This document shows positions 13,001-23,055 of a stretch of 64,000 nt of DNA, one piece after another. The position numbers and the translations under genes are program-made. Under the pieces are notes generated by a model. The model made no database searches. It was not told the DNA's origin and was given only the letters and a program-made list of their open reading frames with translations. Every line of letters starts with the position of its first letter. The first letter of the stretch is position 1. The stretch is taken from contig JAPDOI010001205.1 of assembly GCA_029168955.1 (NCBI GenBank), forward strand, positions 124,001-188,000. The letters run 5' to 3'. The stretch is from Aplectana chamaeleonis. Taxonomy: Eukaryota; Nematoda; Chromadorea; Rhabditida; Cosmocercidae.

Positions 13001-14953
13001 GTTAAAACGAAGGAAATTGAATAAATTGGTGAAAAAGGGTTCGATTTCTCGAAAAAGGGAATCTTGTTGCACATTCAGTTTTCTCTTCAATTTTTTAAAA
13101 CCTAGGCGTATTCAAGGTTCAAATTGCAATTTATGGATATGGCTTGCGACCACTTTTTCCCCGGAATCGCTTTGCTTTTGAGGTGAACTACATTTGCAAT
13201 CAATTCACTGAAACGTCGCGCGCGCCGGACCTGCGGCAAGAATCATCGCGCGCGCCATACCTGCTATGCAGTGTTTCGTATCAGTTGCACAAGTAATCGA
13301 GAAGCATTTTCTATACTTTTTTGCCTTAACTGAATGGCTACGGGGCAAAATTCATCAGACGAGAATTTCTGGACTTTTTCTAAATCTTTCAGCTAATGTG
13401 CTAGGAAACAATAGTGAAAAGAAGACATTTCTAGTACCAATAGGTATCTTCACATCGCCCTATATGTACCTAATTTATCGAAGGAGCATACGTATCGATT
13501 CCGTAATGCATGAACATTTAAAACTCGAAGTTTGGAATCGCTGGGCCGCCGTCTTCGTTTCAGCAGATCTATTGCAGGGAAGAAATCTGCTGCAATACTG
13601 AAAAATTGCTGTAGCAAAGTTGGCCTAAAATTTGCGTAACATATTGTACAATACTATATAAAAAACTTGGGAAAAAATTCAAATCAGAAACTAACGAGAA
13701 CTGGGCTGTTGTTTGCCCCAAGTAGGGCTGCCCTTTTTTGTTCAGAAGGTGGCTACTGTAATTTGGCTTTCTAAAATTGAACAGGACGCGACATTTCAAT
13801 GATAAGCAAGCAAGAAAAAGTTGCATTGGATCTCTTTATAATTCGAAAATTAATCAAGAATTCGGCTTTAATAATCGAATAAAACTTTCAGCCACTTTGG
13901 AATTGAACATAAGTCTGATTTTCGAATTTAATCGTCAATTCAAAAAAAAATCCAGCGGACTTCTTCGGAGCTTTCATCCACTAAATATATCCGGAAAGAA
14001 TAAATTCCGGGAGAGCAGTTTATTCGAAAATTCTTAAGGTTGTTCAATTCTTTGATTCAAAATCTACGAACGCTCTTTTTAAGTGAGCGATCTCCCATTC
14101 CGCTAATACAGGCAGTGGATCGAACCCCGGCCTTGTAGATGTCATGCATTGCCTTCAGTGGCGAATAATTTCATCCACTTTATCAGCGATAGGCCGTTGG
14201 GCACAATGGCGCAGTGCAATGTCGCGCTGTTCTCGTAACATCGAATGCATTGCTGTGGTTCGCAGGCTGTCAACTCTGCTAGTTTTGCCAACAACTTGAC
14301 ATCTGCTCATTAACGATCCTGATTATCCGTCCCAGCCTACTGCGCGGCGGAAACTGCCGCGCGCGCGGCAAGACATGCCAAACGCGGCGGTAAACTCGTC
14401 GCGGGCGCCGTTTCTCATTGGGTCGCGCTCATGAACAACTAAGTATTCAACTAAGCCGGTCTCTTTGTTCAAGGGGGAACGATTAGCGAAGAAATACTGC
14501 CATGGAGAACAATCCGCAGTATGTAGTTAACAAATAGATGGTACAATACACATAATTGCCACTTGAAAAGACGAAAATTAGGGAATTTCAAATATTTGGA
14601 GCAAACACCATTTAACCGATGATCAGGAGATTATATTCAGAATTTCGAAACAATACCTCCTATAAATAACATTCGGAATGTTCTGCTCCTTTATGTTTTG
14701 GAGGAATTCAGAATATTTCTTATCTTGATTTCTAGTGGTCGCAATATTATTTTCGACCGAGCATGTAATGGGTTATTTGGTATATTTAACACTAACAAAA
14801 ATTCCGTTCTTTGATTTTCAAAGAAAAAAATTAGTGGGCTTCGATACGTTCATCGTAGTCCATGATCCAAATTTGGCCGACCTTGCCAGAGACGGTTCAT
14901 CGAAGAGCTGATGACAAATCTAAAGCTTTGATTGCTGGAAAGTACCGCGTTAT
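13001..14953. other. No gene; GC-rich repeat traces
   Basis: Short GCGCGCGCC-rich tracts occur at 13218-13256 and 14340-14410. The stretch 14300-14350, which contains CGTCCCAGCCTACTGCGCG, recurs inverted at about 23278-23330, so it belongs to an interspersed repeat. The segment 14783-14826 is nearly repeated at 15205-15246, at the 5' junction of the LINE inserted there. Confidence 0.45.
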
Positions 14954-15201
14954 GTGTCGTATTCAACCACCAAAATATACTATAATTCTTTAAAAACCAG
15001 CCAGAACTATTTTTTGGACACACCGGATCATATTCCTTTGCATTTCATTATAAAGGTAGTTGCAGTCATTGTTAACCCGCTTGCATTCATTTTTAACTTG
15101 AGCTTTATGAAAGGTGATGTTCCGAGTAGATGGCGTACTTCATTTGTCACTCCCATCCCTAAGAAGAAACCGTTTACTGATCCGAGTAATTACCGACCCA
15201 A
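14954..15201 (+). pseudogene. CR1-like LINE A, reverse transcriptase left half
   Basis: Translation gives a reverse transcriptase N-terminal pattern: TPDHIPLHFI, then FNLSFMKGDVPSRWR, then VTPIPKKK, then DPSNYRP. The pattern stops abruptly after NYRP at about 15201 and resumes at about 19019 with SITSIFSRLFEK. The element was therefore split by insertion of LINE B. It belongs to a different subfamily from LINEs B and C. Upstream parts are degenerate or missing. Confidence 0.8.
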
Positions 15202-15246
15202 CAAAATATTTAACACTAACAAAAATTCCGTTCTTTGGTTTTCAAA

Positions 15247-15268
15247 GGTTAAATTACCCAAGTTTGAG
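15247..15268 (+). promoter_or_regulatory. SL1-like leader at LINE B 5' end
   Basis: The 22-nt segment differs from the nematode SL1 leader at one base (position 5, T to A). It contains TTACCCAAGTTTGAG, is followed by GTA, and sits 14 nt before the LINE start codon at 15283. Confidence 0.85.
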
Positions 15269-15282
15269 GTATATCCGGCAAG

Positions 15283-18200
15283 ATGCAAGTAAAGCGAGAC
15301 GAGTTGGCAAAGATGGTGGATGATGCGGTCAAAGAGGCTATGAATGGATTCGCGCAGCAGATAGCCAAAACGATCACTGAAGCTCTGCAGCCGCTTCTCC
15401 AAACTTTTTCCGACGTCATGGTCCAGTTAACGAAGACGAGAGAGATGTCGTCACCACCAGCCGTCGGTGATCAAACCCTGAACGTCGTCCCGGCGGCAAC
15501 GCCTCAGGTGAACTCTACTCAAGTTATCGTTTTTGGGCTCGAGGAAAAAAGTAAACTCCAACCACGCGATCGTAGGAGTGCGGATGAGGAGACAGTCGCC
15601 TCGATGCTGGACCACCTGCAGGTGGACGCTGTGCCTACAGTTGTCTACCGTATGGGGGTCTATGACGAGACCCGATGCCGTCCAGTGAAGGTTGCTTTTA
15701 GCAACAGTCACGATTTCATCCAACTCCTCCGAAACAGCCATCAATTGAAGAATGCGGACGGCCCGTTGAAAAATGTCTACATCCGTCCCTCATATTCTGC
15801 CGAATTACGTGCGAAGTTAAGAGAAGCACGAAAAACTGACGAAACCGCTGTCATATATAAGGGTCAGGTGACGAGCAGAAGTGCCATTCCAAAAAACGGG
15901 GGGCTAGAACCCCCAGTGGAGAACGGCCCTGCTCCGTCGCAGGAGCCTCCCTCCCGAGCGCTTCTCCCCGTCACAAGGCCAGTAGATGAAGCGGGATCCG
16001 ATTTGTCCGCGGAAGCCATAGGCAGCCTGAGCTGTGTTCATTTTAACGCCTGTTCAATCAGAAATAAAATTGCATCCCTAAGTTCACTTCTCGAATTCTC
16101 ATCTCCTGATATAGTGGTGATCAGTGAAACATGGCTGACCGAGGACGACTCGGTCGCGCTTATATCTCTTGCCCATTCCTATTCTGTGTATAGATGCGAT
16201 CGTGTGTCTGGAATAGCCGGTGGTGGAGTAGCTGTTATTGTGAAAAAGAGTATTAGTATTGCAGACTTTGTGCCCAAATTTTACAATTTTTGCTGTGAAA
16301 CTATGTTTCTTGACGTTGTACTTGGAAGTGGGTCCTGTTTCCGTCTCATTGCAGTCTATCGAAGGCCTGCGACTAACAGCCACGATTCTCGCGAATCGCT
16401 TGAGACTATTGATGAATGGTGTACAGTGCAATGGCCTTCAATAGTTGTCGGTGATTTCAATTACGCATTCTCTACGGATTGTTCCGGTATGCAGTTTTCC
16501 GCTTCATTCGATCAATTTCTCACAAACTGTGGGCTTCGTTGTTTAAATGCGGACCCAACTCACGGGAGGTATGTGCTTGATCTGCTCCTATGTAACGACC
16601 TGGGATTGATCTCGGAATGGGAACTCCAACCAAATTTCTCTACAAGTGATCATTGTAGCACAGGCTTCAAGATTGCGAGTGAATCTAAGGCCCCCAAAAC
16701 AGCTCCTAAATTCGACTTCCGCTTGGCTAATTGGAAGCAGGTTAATCTTTTGCTGATGGAAATTAACTGGGATGCATACTTTCATGCATGTCGAAAAATA
16801 AATGAAATGTATGAAGCTTTTACTTCTTATGTGCACTCTGTGATAGAAAAATGTGTTCCACTAAAAAAAACAGGGTCCTGTGGTGAAAAACTTTCCACCT
16901 CACCTGCAACGTTTGGCCGCCAAAAAGCATTTCTTGTGGCGTGATCGTTATCGACCTGGTGGGCGCCTAGCCTTCACTAAATGCGCTAAGGATTTTGAGA
17001 AGGTGTGCAAACGATTCTCTCGAAACCGCGAGAAACGTGCTATTTGCTCAGGAAATCAAAACAATTTCTTCAAATACATGAACGCTAGGATGAAAACTCG
17101 TAATGGTATCGCTGCACTGAAAGGCGAGGGTGGCGAGGTTATAGCTGATGATCGGCGAAAATGCGAGATTTTTGCGGACTATTTCTCCAGGGTATTTACT
17201 TGTGATAACGGAACTACACCCCGATTTCCCCCTTGTTGCCCACAGAAATTTCGCTTTATAGCCATAAACTACGAGATGGTGATGCAGGCCATTAAGAAAC
17301 TTGGCGACAAAATTTCGCTTACCCCGGACTCTCTGCCTTCCTACTTCATTAAAAGGGCTGCCAACGGTTTATGCTACCCCCTATCTTGCATACTCAAACA
17401 CAGCCTTGCGCTTGGAACCTTACCTACCACATGGAAAACAGCGTTTGTCTCCCCACTTCTTAAAAAGGCACCAGCTGCCCAGGTTTCAAACTATCTGCCT
17501 ATTAGCTTAACTTCCTCGGTATGTAAAGTTCTTGAAATCGTTATCAAAGACAGTATCCTCTCCCACCTTACATCGAATAACCTTCTCAGTCCAGCACAAT
17601 ATGGTTTTCTACCTGGTAGATCAACACTGTCCCACTTAGTATCATCGTTTCACGACTGGTGTTCAGCTTTGAATGAAGACTGCCAGACAGATATTGTGTA
17701 CATCGACTATGCCAAAGCTTTTGACACGGTCAGTCATGCTAAATTGCTTCTCAAACTCGAGGGGTACGGCATTTGCGGAGACATTTTGAAGTGGTTGAAA
17801 TCCTTTCTGACATCTCGTGATTTCAGAGTCAAAATTGGCAACTTTTGCTCTCATCCCTGTCAAATCGCCAGCGGGGTACCACAGGGTAGCGTTTTGGGTC
17901 CTTTACTATTCCTTATCTATGTAAACGATATCTCGGACGGATTGTCTAGCACATGTAAGCTTTTCGCTGATGATCTGAAAATATATCGCCCTCTTCGAAA
18001 TCCCGCTATCGATTTTCACGAACTTCAATGTGACTTGAATCGGCTTGCCGACTGGTCCAAACAATGGCAGTTGCAGCTATCTGAGGAGAAATGCAACTTG
18101 TTGCACATCAATTTCCAACACGAATGCATCTTACGCCTGAACAATGTTGTGCTTCCGGTGCGCGAGACTATCAGGGACCTGGGTGTGCTCATTAGCACCG

Positions 18201-18952
18201 ACCTCCGGTGAAAATCCCACTGCAAAGAAATTTCGAAAAAAGCTTCTCGTGTGGCTAATTGTATACTCAGGTCCCTGCAACACCCCTGCCTCGAGCACTA
18301 TAGGAAAGCATTCATTGTCTACTGCCGGCCATTGTTGGAATACTGCACGCAGGTTTGGTCACCATCTTCGGCTGAAGATGACGAAATCGTTGAAAACGTG
18401 CAAAGACGATACTCAAAACGCGTTTTTATCAAATTATTTCCTGGGCGAGAAGTGTCAGATTATACGACTAGATTAAAAATGTTAGGGATTGAAACCTTAC
18501 GATACAGGAGAGCTGAGTTTGATCTACATTTATGTTATAAGATAGTTAATGGTTTTAGTGACATTCCTTTTGAGAGCACTTTTGCGTTTACTCGCCACTG
18601 TACTCGCTCTCGCCAACATGGTTTCAGCTCAAACGTGCATTCACCACAAAATCCGGCATACTGCACCCCTCTGCCTACCGGGTTATACGAATTTGGAACA
18701 AATTGCCTCTGGAAATTGTCGAAGCAAAAAACTTTTCGATTTTCAAATGTCGCCTGTTTAAGTTTGATCTCAGGCCAATATATGGGACAGACGGCCATTC
18801 ATTTTGTTAGAGCTTCAAGTTCAGAGTGCTATCACTTTTACGAGTCGTTTTACGTGTGTTTTCCTACTTGTCTAGCCGTTTACTTGCATGGGTGGACTAC
18901 CTCAATTCATTCATTCATTCATTTTTTCTATTTTATTTTATCGTACATGTGA
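15283..18952 (+). pseudogene. LINE B fused ORF: RNA-binding-like, endonuclease, RT
   Basis: The product would copy its own RNA into DNA at a nicked target. Residues 1-80 look helical. About 90-200 resemble the RRM-like region of LINE ORF1 proteins (VIVFGLEE, RPVKVAFSNS, VYIRPSYSAELRAKLREA). About 245-480 form an APE-type endonuclease, with HFNACSIRNK, ISETWLTEDD, CDRVSGIAGGGVAV, VVGDFNY and STSDHC. The reverse transcriptase follows, with LTPDSLPSYF, ISLTSSVCKVLE, QYGFLPGRST, IDYAKAFDTVSH, SGVPQGSVLGPLLF and catalytic LFADDLKIY. Two lesions are visible: a +1 frameshift near 16865-16890 in an A-rich run, and an in-frame TGA at 18209-18211. Otherwise it is nearly intact at about 1,220 codons. 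The start is the ATG at 15283, which aligns with LINE C. Confidence 0.88.
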
Positions 18953-19018
18953 AGCTACAACCTCTTCACATACACCATGTATATTTCTTTATTGCAAAAT
19001 AAAGCGATTGATTGATTG

Positions 19019-19408
19019 AGTATCACTTCTATTTTTTCCAGGCTTTTCGAAAAAAGTATTAAAGAAAAGGATTGTGGCTCATTTGGAAGAGCATTCCATC
19101 ATCTCGGAGCACCAGCACGGGTTCCAGAAGAATACATCAACCACTTCGGGGATGCTGCAGTCGCTAGACAACTGGACTCGAGCGCTCGACAATTATATTG
19201 GTGTGGATGTTACTTATCTTGACTTTTCCAAAGGATTTGACAGAGTTTCCCACTGTAAATTGGTAACCAAACTAGAAATAGTGGGTATTCACCCGCACCC
19301 GCGGATGTGGCCTGGATTCGTGCCTTTCTCACTGGTAGAACCTTCAGAGTTCGGCTTAACGCTGCGTTCTCCTCCCCTGCTTCAGTCCTGAGCGGTGTAC
19401 CTCAGGGT
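19019..19408 (+). pseudogene. CR1-like LINE A, reverse transcriptase right half
   Basis: This continues the frame of 14954-15201. SITSIFSRLFEK is followed, after a small frameshift, by HGFQKNTSTTSG, LDFSKGFDRVSHCKL and, in a further frame, LSGVPQG at about 19388-19405. It then runs directly into AATAAATGAAATGAAATAA, which looks like a LINE tail. The FADD segment and everything after it are therefore missing, probably through an internal deletion. It is a dead copy. Confidence 0.78.
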
Positions 19409-19858
19409 AATAAATGAAATGAAATAAACATCGGATCAGATTGTCCGAGAATAATTGAATTTTTTTTTGAGTCTAAGTACCGAAACGCGGAACAAAAAGT
19501 GAAGCCAGACTCGGAACCCATCTGACTGAGTAAACGCATTTGGTTAAAACGCCGTTTCCAACAAAAGTCATACCCGTTACTAAGCTTCCATTAAAATAAG
19601 GTGTGGCTGGTTTCTTCAGTTGAGCATCATGCTATCTTTAGGGTGTTCACACTCAACTGAGAGAACCCCTATGACCCGGTTCAGAGAAGTCTTCAGCAGT
19701 TTCGAAGATGAATTTGAAAATGTCATCGGAAGAATATTAACTGGTATTAATTTTGCTGAACAGAGCGTTGCTGACCAGTACAACGTTGTCATTTCCTACT
19801 GAGTTCCTTCAAAAGGTTCATGGCGTAAGCATCCACAACGATTCGAGCCATATTTGAC
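19409..19858. other. No recognised feature
   Basis: About 450 bp between the LINE A tail and a TIR element. I see only a short open frame at 19620-19802 with no recognisable family. Confidence 0.4.
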
Positions 19859-20474
19859 CCATTCACGACCACGTGTCCCACCGGTGGGACACGCGTTGAC
19901 TACCACTTCGGACCGCGTGTCCCACCGGTGGACCACCATTTTCAAAAATCGATTTCTCCGTCACAAGAAACTACCTTCGAACCTACATATGATCAATGTA
20001 TTGACCTACCCAATACTTGAATAAAAAACTCGTGGTCCATCAGTAGGTCAAGTGCAACAACATATCTAGACTTTCATAAAATCAGGTGCGCTGAAGTAGA
20101 GGAAAAAACGGCTGTAAAATGACTTCAAAAGCACCTTATAATTTCTTTTGTCGTCTATTGCTAGTTTTTAGGTTGCTTTGTAGGAACCTATCGTTTGAAA
20201 CACGTTTCCTTTTCTAAAACAGTCGCAGCTCAGTTGACCCCTTTTGGTTTTGAATAATTGTTTCTTGATAACGAAAGCGTCTCGGAAGCTCAAACTCTGA
20301 TACTATCCGACCCTCGTTGATAGGTACAATATAGACACAAAAAAGGGAAAGCAATCACCCGTGGGACGCTATTCAAGCCAGCGTGTCCCACCGGTGGGAC
20401 ACGTTATACGATGACGCAATATTGCACGTGGTCCGAACGTGCAGCCACCCAAAATTAGGCGTGGTCGTGAATGG
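19859..20474. mobile_element. TIR element with repeated perfect palindrome
   Basis: The ends are inverted: CCATTCACGACCACG at left and CGTGGTCGTGAATGG at right, with a few mismatches further in. Inside, the perfect palindrome GTGTCCCACCGGTGGGACAC occurs near each end (19873-19892 and 20383-20402), and a partial copy lies at about 19916-19933. No transposase frame is present. No clear target duplication is visible, so the superfamily is unassigned. Confidence 0.7.
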
Positions 20475-20709
20475 ATGAAGCTTTTTTGGATCGAATGCGC
20501 TGATTTATACATGGCAAACATCAACTTGAGAAGAATAGACTGATGTATAAGTTGAAAACAGAAATGATATCCAATGTTCAATGGACAAGAGGACTTGCAC
20601 ATGAGTGCAAAGGAGTCTCATATACTGTGCAGAAGTGCACAGCTAATCGAGCTCCCCCCTTATTGAGACATGGCTCCAGTGTTCTGGTAACTGAAATGTG
20701 TTTTCAAGA

Positions 20710-20860
20710 TCCGGATCAGGGGTGTGCGGAAATTTCTGTTTTCTGTTTTCTGATTTCTGTTTTCTGGCCATTTTGGCCTTTCTGTTTTCTGATTTCTGTT
20801 TTCTGAAAAACCTGCAAAAATCAGAAAAAAAATCAGCAAAAATCAACGAAAACCAGGTCT
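20710..20860. mobile_element. TTTCTGTTTTCTG minisatellite element, copy 1
   Basis: ATCCGGATCAGGGGTGTGCGG is followed by a run of TTTCTGTTTTCTGA-like units broken by GGCCATTTTGGCC. The CAGGGGTGTGC end resembles hAT transposon termini. The same arrangement occurs inverted at 22880-23055, so it is a mobile family and not a local accident. The second end is not recognised in this copy. Confidence 0.6.
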
Positions 20861-21700
20861 GTTCGACAGCTCAGGAACAAAATATTGCTGGTTGTCACCT
20901 TGCCCACAATTAACTAAATTTCTATGTATGTTTGTTTTGTCGTCTTTCGACTTGCTGTTACACCGTATTCATACTTTTGCGGAGCGGCAAACGCTGCGGA
21001 TTATCAATAGAAAAATGAGAAACCAGATGCCCGGTAGCGGTATCAAACATTTGATTTCTCATTTTTCTACTGATATTGCGCGGCAGTGTCCGCTTCCGCA
21101 AAAGCATGAATAGGTTGCTAAACGAAAGAACCAGCACTTATACGAATCGTGATAGTTCGTGCGCACCCCCACCAATTAGCTGTTCTACGCTCTTTTTGTG
21201 CGTTTCTAGTGCAACTTTTCACTTCTCTCACTTTGTGCTGATGAAACCTGCATTCTCATGAAGAGAACTCAGCAACTGATTTTATCTCAAACACTGCTCA
21301 CCTACTCAGTACTTCGGCACAATAGGGGTAGCATCCCAGGGCAAAGTTCGAGTGCAAACCTTCGCTGTCAACAGCGGCTGTTGCAGAAAGCGGTATATGA
21401 TTCCAACACTTGCTGGGGTTGAACCCCTGGATATCAATGGCTAATGCTGCTGTTACCTGTCAGCAGCAGCTGCTGACAACAAGGGATGCTGTACAGGAAT
21501 AACTCCATCCACCCCTTTATTCTATGTATATTCATTTGTTCGTTCTTTGCATTTCATCCCCCATTCCAAAATCTATTCGTTCAACCCATTTCGTAATCGT
21601 TTGGTTCACTCCGTTTCAAATTCAAATCTCGCCTCGCCGTTGGCTCGGCGCCCATTGGTTCGTCGTGCACTTTCCCAGCCCCGCCTCCAGTTTCCCAACT
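20861..21700. other. No recognised gene
   Basis: Short frames only. The stretch 20975-21110 contains an imperfect inverted repeat: TTTTGCGGAGCGGCAAACGCTGCG near 20972 and CGCGGCAGTGTCCGCTTCCGCAAAA near 21077. It is probably a small foldback element. Confidence 0.4.
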
Positions 21701-21708
21701 TCCTCGGC

Positions 21709-21716
21709 ATATATAA
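21709..21716 (+). promoter_or_regulatory. Possible TATA box
   Basis: ATATATAA follows a GC-rich, CCGCCTCC-containing stretch. No convincing gene lies downstream, so this may be chance. Confidence 0.2.
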
Positions 21717-22169
21717 CCGCATGTATTTTGTCTCTGCATTCTGATTCTTCTTTCGCCGGTTCGACTGGACGTTCGTCAGTGAATAAAAGGTTCGCTTTGC
21801 TCGCCTTTTGTTCACTCTAGTGCAATACCCAGGAGGGAGGAGAGAAGCGGTTTGCACCTATCGGTCACCGCTGACGAACAAGAAAGAGCGGCTTGTACCA
21901 AAAAAGGTCGCCGATGAACAGAAGAGGCTAGCAGCTGCCTCAGAATTCTCTGAAGTCGATACCAGGGGCCACGCCGCTGGTACAATGCAACCTCTACTGT
22001 GCTGACGTACTGGCGTTCTCTGAGAAATTCACCCGATCAATAGCCAATAAGTAGCCAAGAAATGCCTGCTTTCTGCGTGATAGCCGGAAAATGGTCGGGA
22101 AGTAGCTGGTTGCCGCGTGGTAGCCTAGATATAACCGCCTAAAAATGTTCGTCGCGAAAGGGACGTAAA

Positions 22170-22452
22170 ATAATGCTCTCCAAGGGATGTACAGTTCAAC
22201 TCCGCATTGCCGTTCAGTCCGCAAAATGCACGCTGATTGCGAAAGCGTGCTGCGGCGCGGTGGCGAGTATCCTCAGACAGGGATGTGGGATCACCTGGGT
22301 ACCAAAGGTAAAAACCGCTTCGGTGAACCTAAATCCCTGTCTGAGGATAATCGCAACCGCGCCGCAGCACTCTTCCGCAATCGGCGTGCACTTTGCGGAC
22401 TGTTCGGCATTGCGGAGTTGAGCTGTACACGAGGCATTTCGGAGGCATGATT
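22170..22452. mobile_element. Hairpin MITE
   Basis: This is a near-complete palindrome. The arm 22188-22286 and the arm 22335-22429 are inverted copies with about a dozen mismatches. They run from TGTACAG inward through CAACTCCGCA and GTGCTGCGGCGCGGT to CCTCAGACAGGGAT. A spacer of about 50 bp separates them, and weaker inverted similarity extends outward to about 22170 and 22452. There is no coding capacity. It ends about 20 bp before the SL-RNA-like sequence at 22473. Confidence 0.8.
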
Positions 22453-22472
22453 TGAATGTCAACACCGCGGTC

Positions 22473-22590
22473 GGTTCAACTAACCAAGTTTACGGTACTT
22501 GGGCCCGCCGAGCTGCAGGAGGCCAAGGCGGCTGCTCGGCGAGCCGGAAAAGGCCGCGTCGCGTGTTGGTGTGCCTGTTACGTCTTGGTG
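22473..22590 (+). ncRNA. Spliced-leader RNA-like sequence 1, probably a pseudogene
   Basis: 22473-22494 matches SL1 at 17 of 22 positions and is followed by GGTACTTGGG. CCAAGT (22484-22489) pairs perfectly with ACTTGG (22497-22502), which puts the leader/GTA donor boundary in a 7-nt loop, like stem-loop I of SL RNAs. A second perfect 8-bp stem is CGCCGAGC (22506-22513) with GCTCGGCG (22534-22541). GGAGGCC lies 45 nt from the leader start and GGCCGCGTCGC 79 nt from it. Both motifs recur after the leader-like sequence at 43658. No canonical Sm site (AATTTTGG-like) is visible, which argues against a working gene. Confidence 0.4.
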
Positions 22591-22879
22591 ATTTCTCGGC
22601 TACTTCTAGACTATTCCGTGAACAACATGGTCTTAGCCGCCTAATAATCGAGAGACAATCAAGAAAAATTTGGGAAATAACATATCAAGAACCGCTGTGG
22701 AGCCTGGTGGGCTATTTCTCGGCTAAAACTCTCAGAGTGAGTGCCTTCAAAGATGATCTACCTGTCATTGACGTGCCATCGCTACTATCAATGTCTTATT
22801 AATTATTTGTCCAGTCTCGTAGATATTGTATTACATGTATAGGAAAGATGTTCAGAATTACACTCTTTCTCTTGAAAAA

Positions 22880-23055
22880 AATTAAAATGCAATGAGTATT
22901 TTTTCTGAGAATTTTCTGTTTTCTGATTTCTGTTTTCTGTTTTCTGGCCGTTTTGGCCTTTCTGTTTTCTGATTTCTGTTTTCTGACAAACTCGATTTTC
23001 TGTTTTCTGTTTTCTGAAATTTTTTAAAAAATTTCCGCACACCCCTGATCCGGAT
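22880..23055. mobile_element. TTTCTGTTTTCTG minisatellite element, copy 2
   Basis: This is the inverted counterpart of 20710-20860. Short TTTCTGTTTTCTGA-type units with a GGCCGTTTTGGCC break are followed by AAATTTCCGCACACCCCTG and ATCCGGAT. The terminal CGCACACCCCTG is hAT-like. Confidence 0.6.

Larger units (their letters stand above)
15247..19018 (+). mobile_element. CR1-like LINE B with SL1 5' end
   Basis: This is a full-length LINE of about 3.77 kb inserted in LINE A. It begins with a 21/22 match to SL1 (15247-15268) and ends with AATAAAG followed by a GATT/ATTG short tandem tail at about 19005-19018, as is usual for CR1-like elements. A filler of about 45 bp at 15202-15246 lies between the host LINE and the SL1 start and copies sequence found 420 bp upstream. 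The coding part is listed separately. It is homologous to LINE C (53427-58197). Confidence 0.9.

Noticed and set aside
13655..13680. Inverted SL1-like match (AAACTTGGG)
   Set aside because: Only nine bases agree; the rest of the leader is absent.
14090..14160. Possible tRNA (GGTTCGATCC-like box B on the minus strand)
   Set aside because: The T-stem does not pair, and no box A, anticodon arm or acceptor stem could be found.
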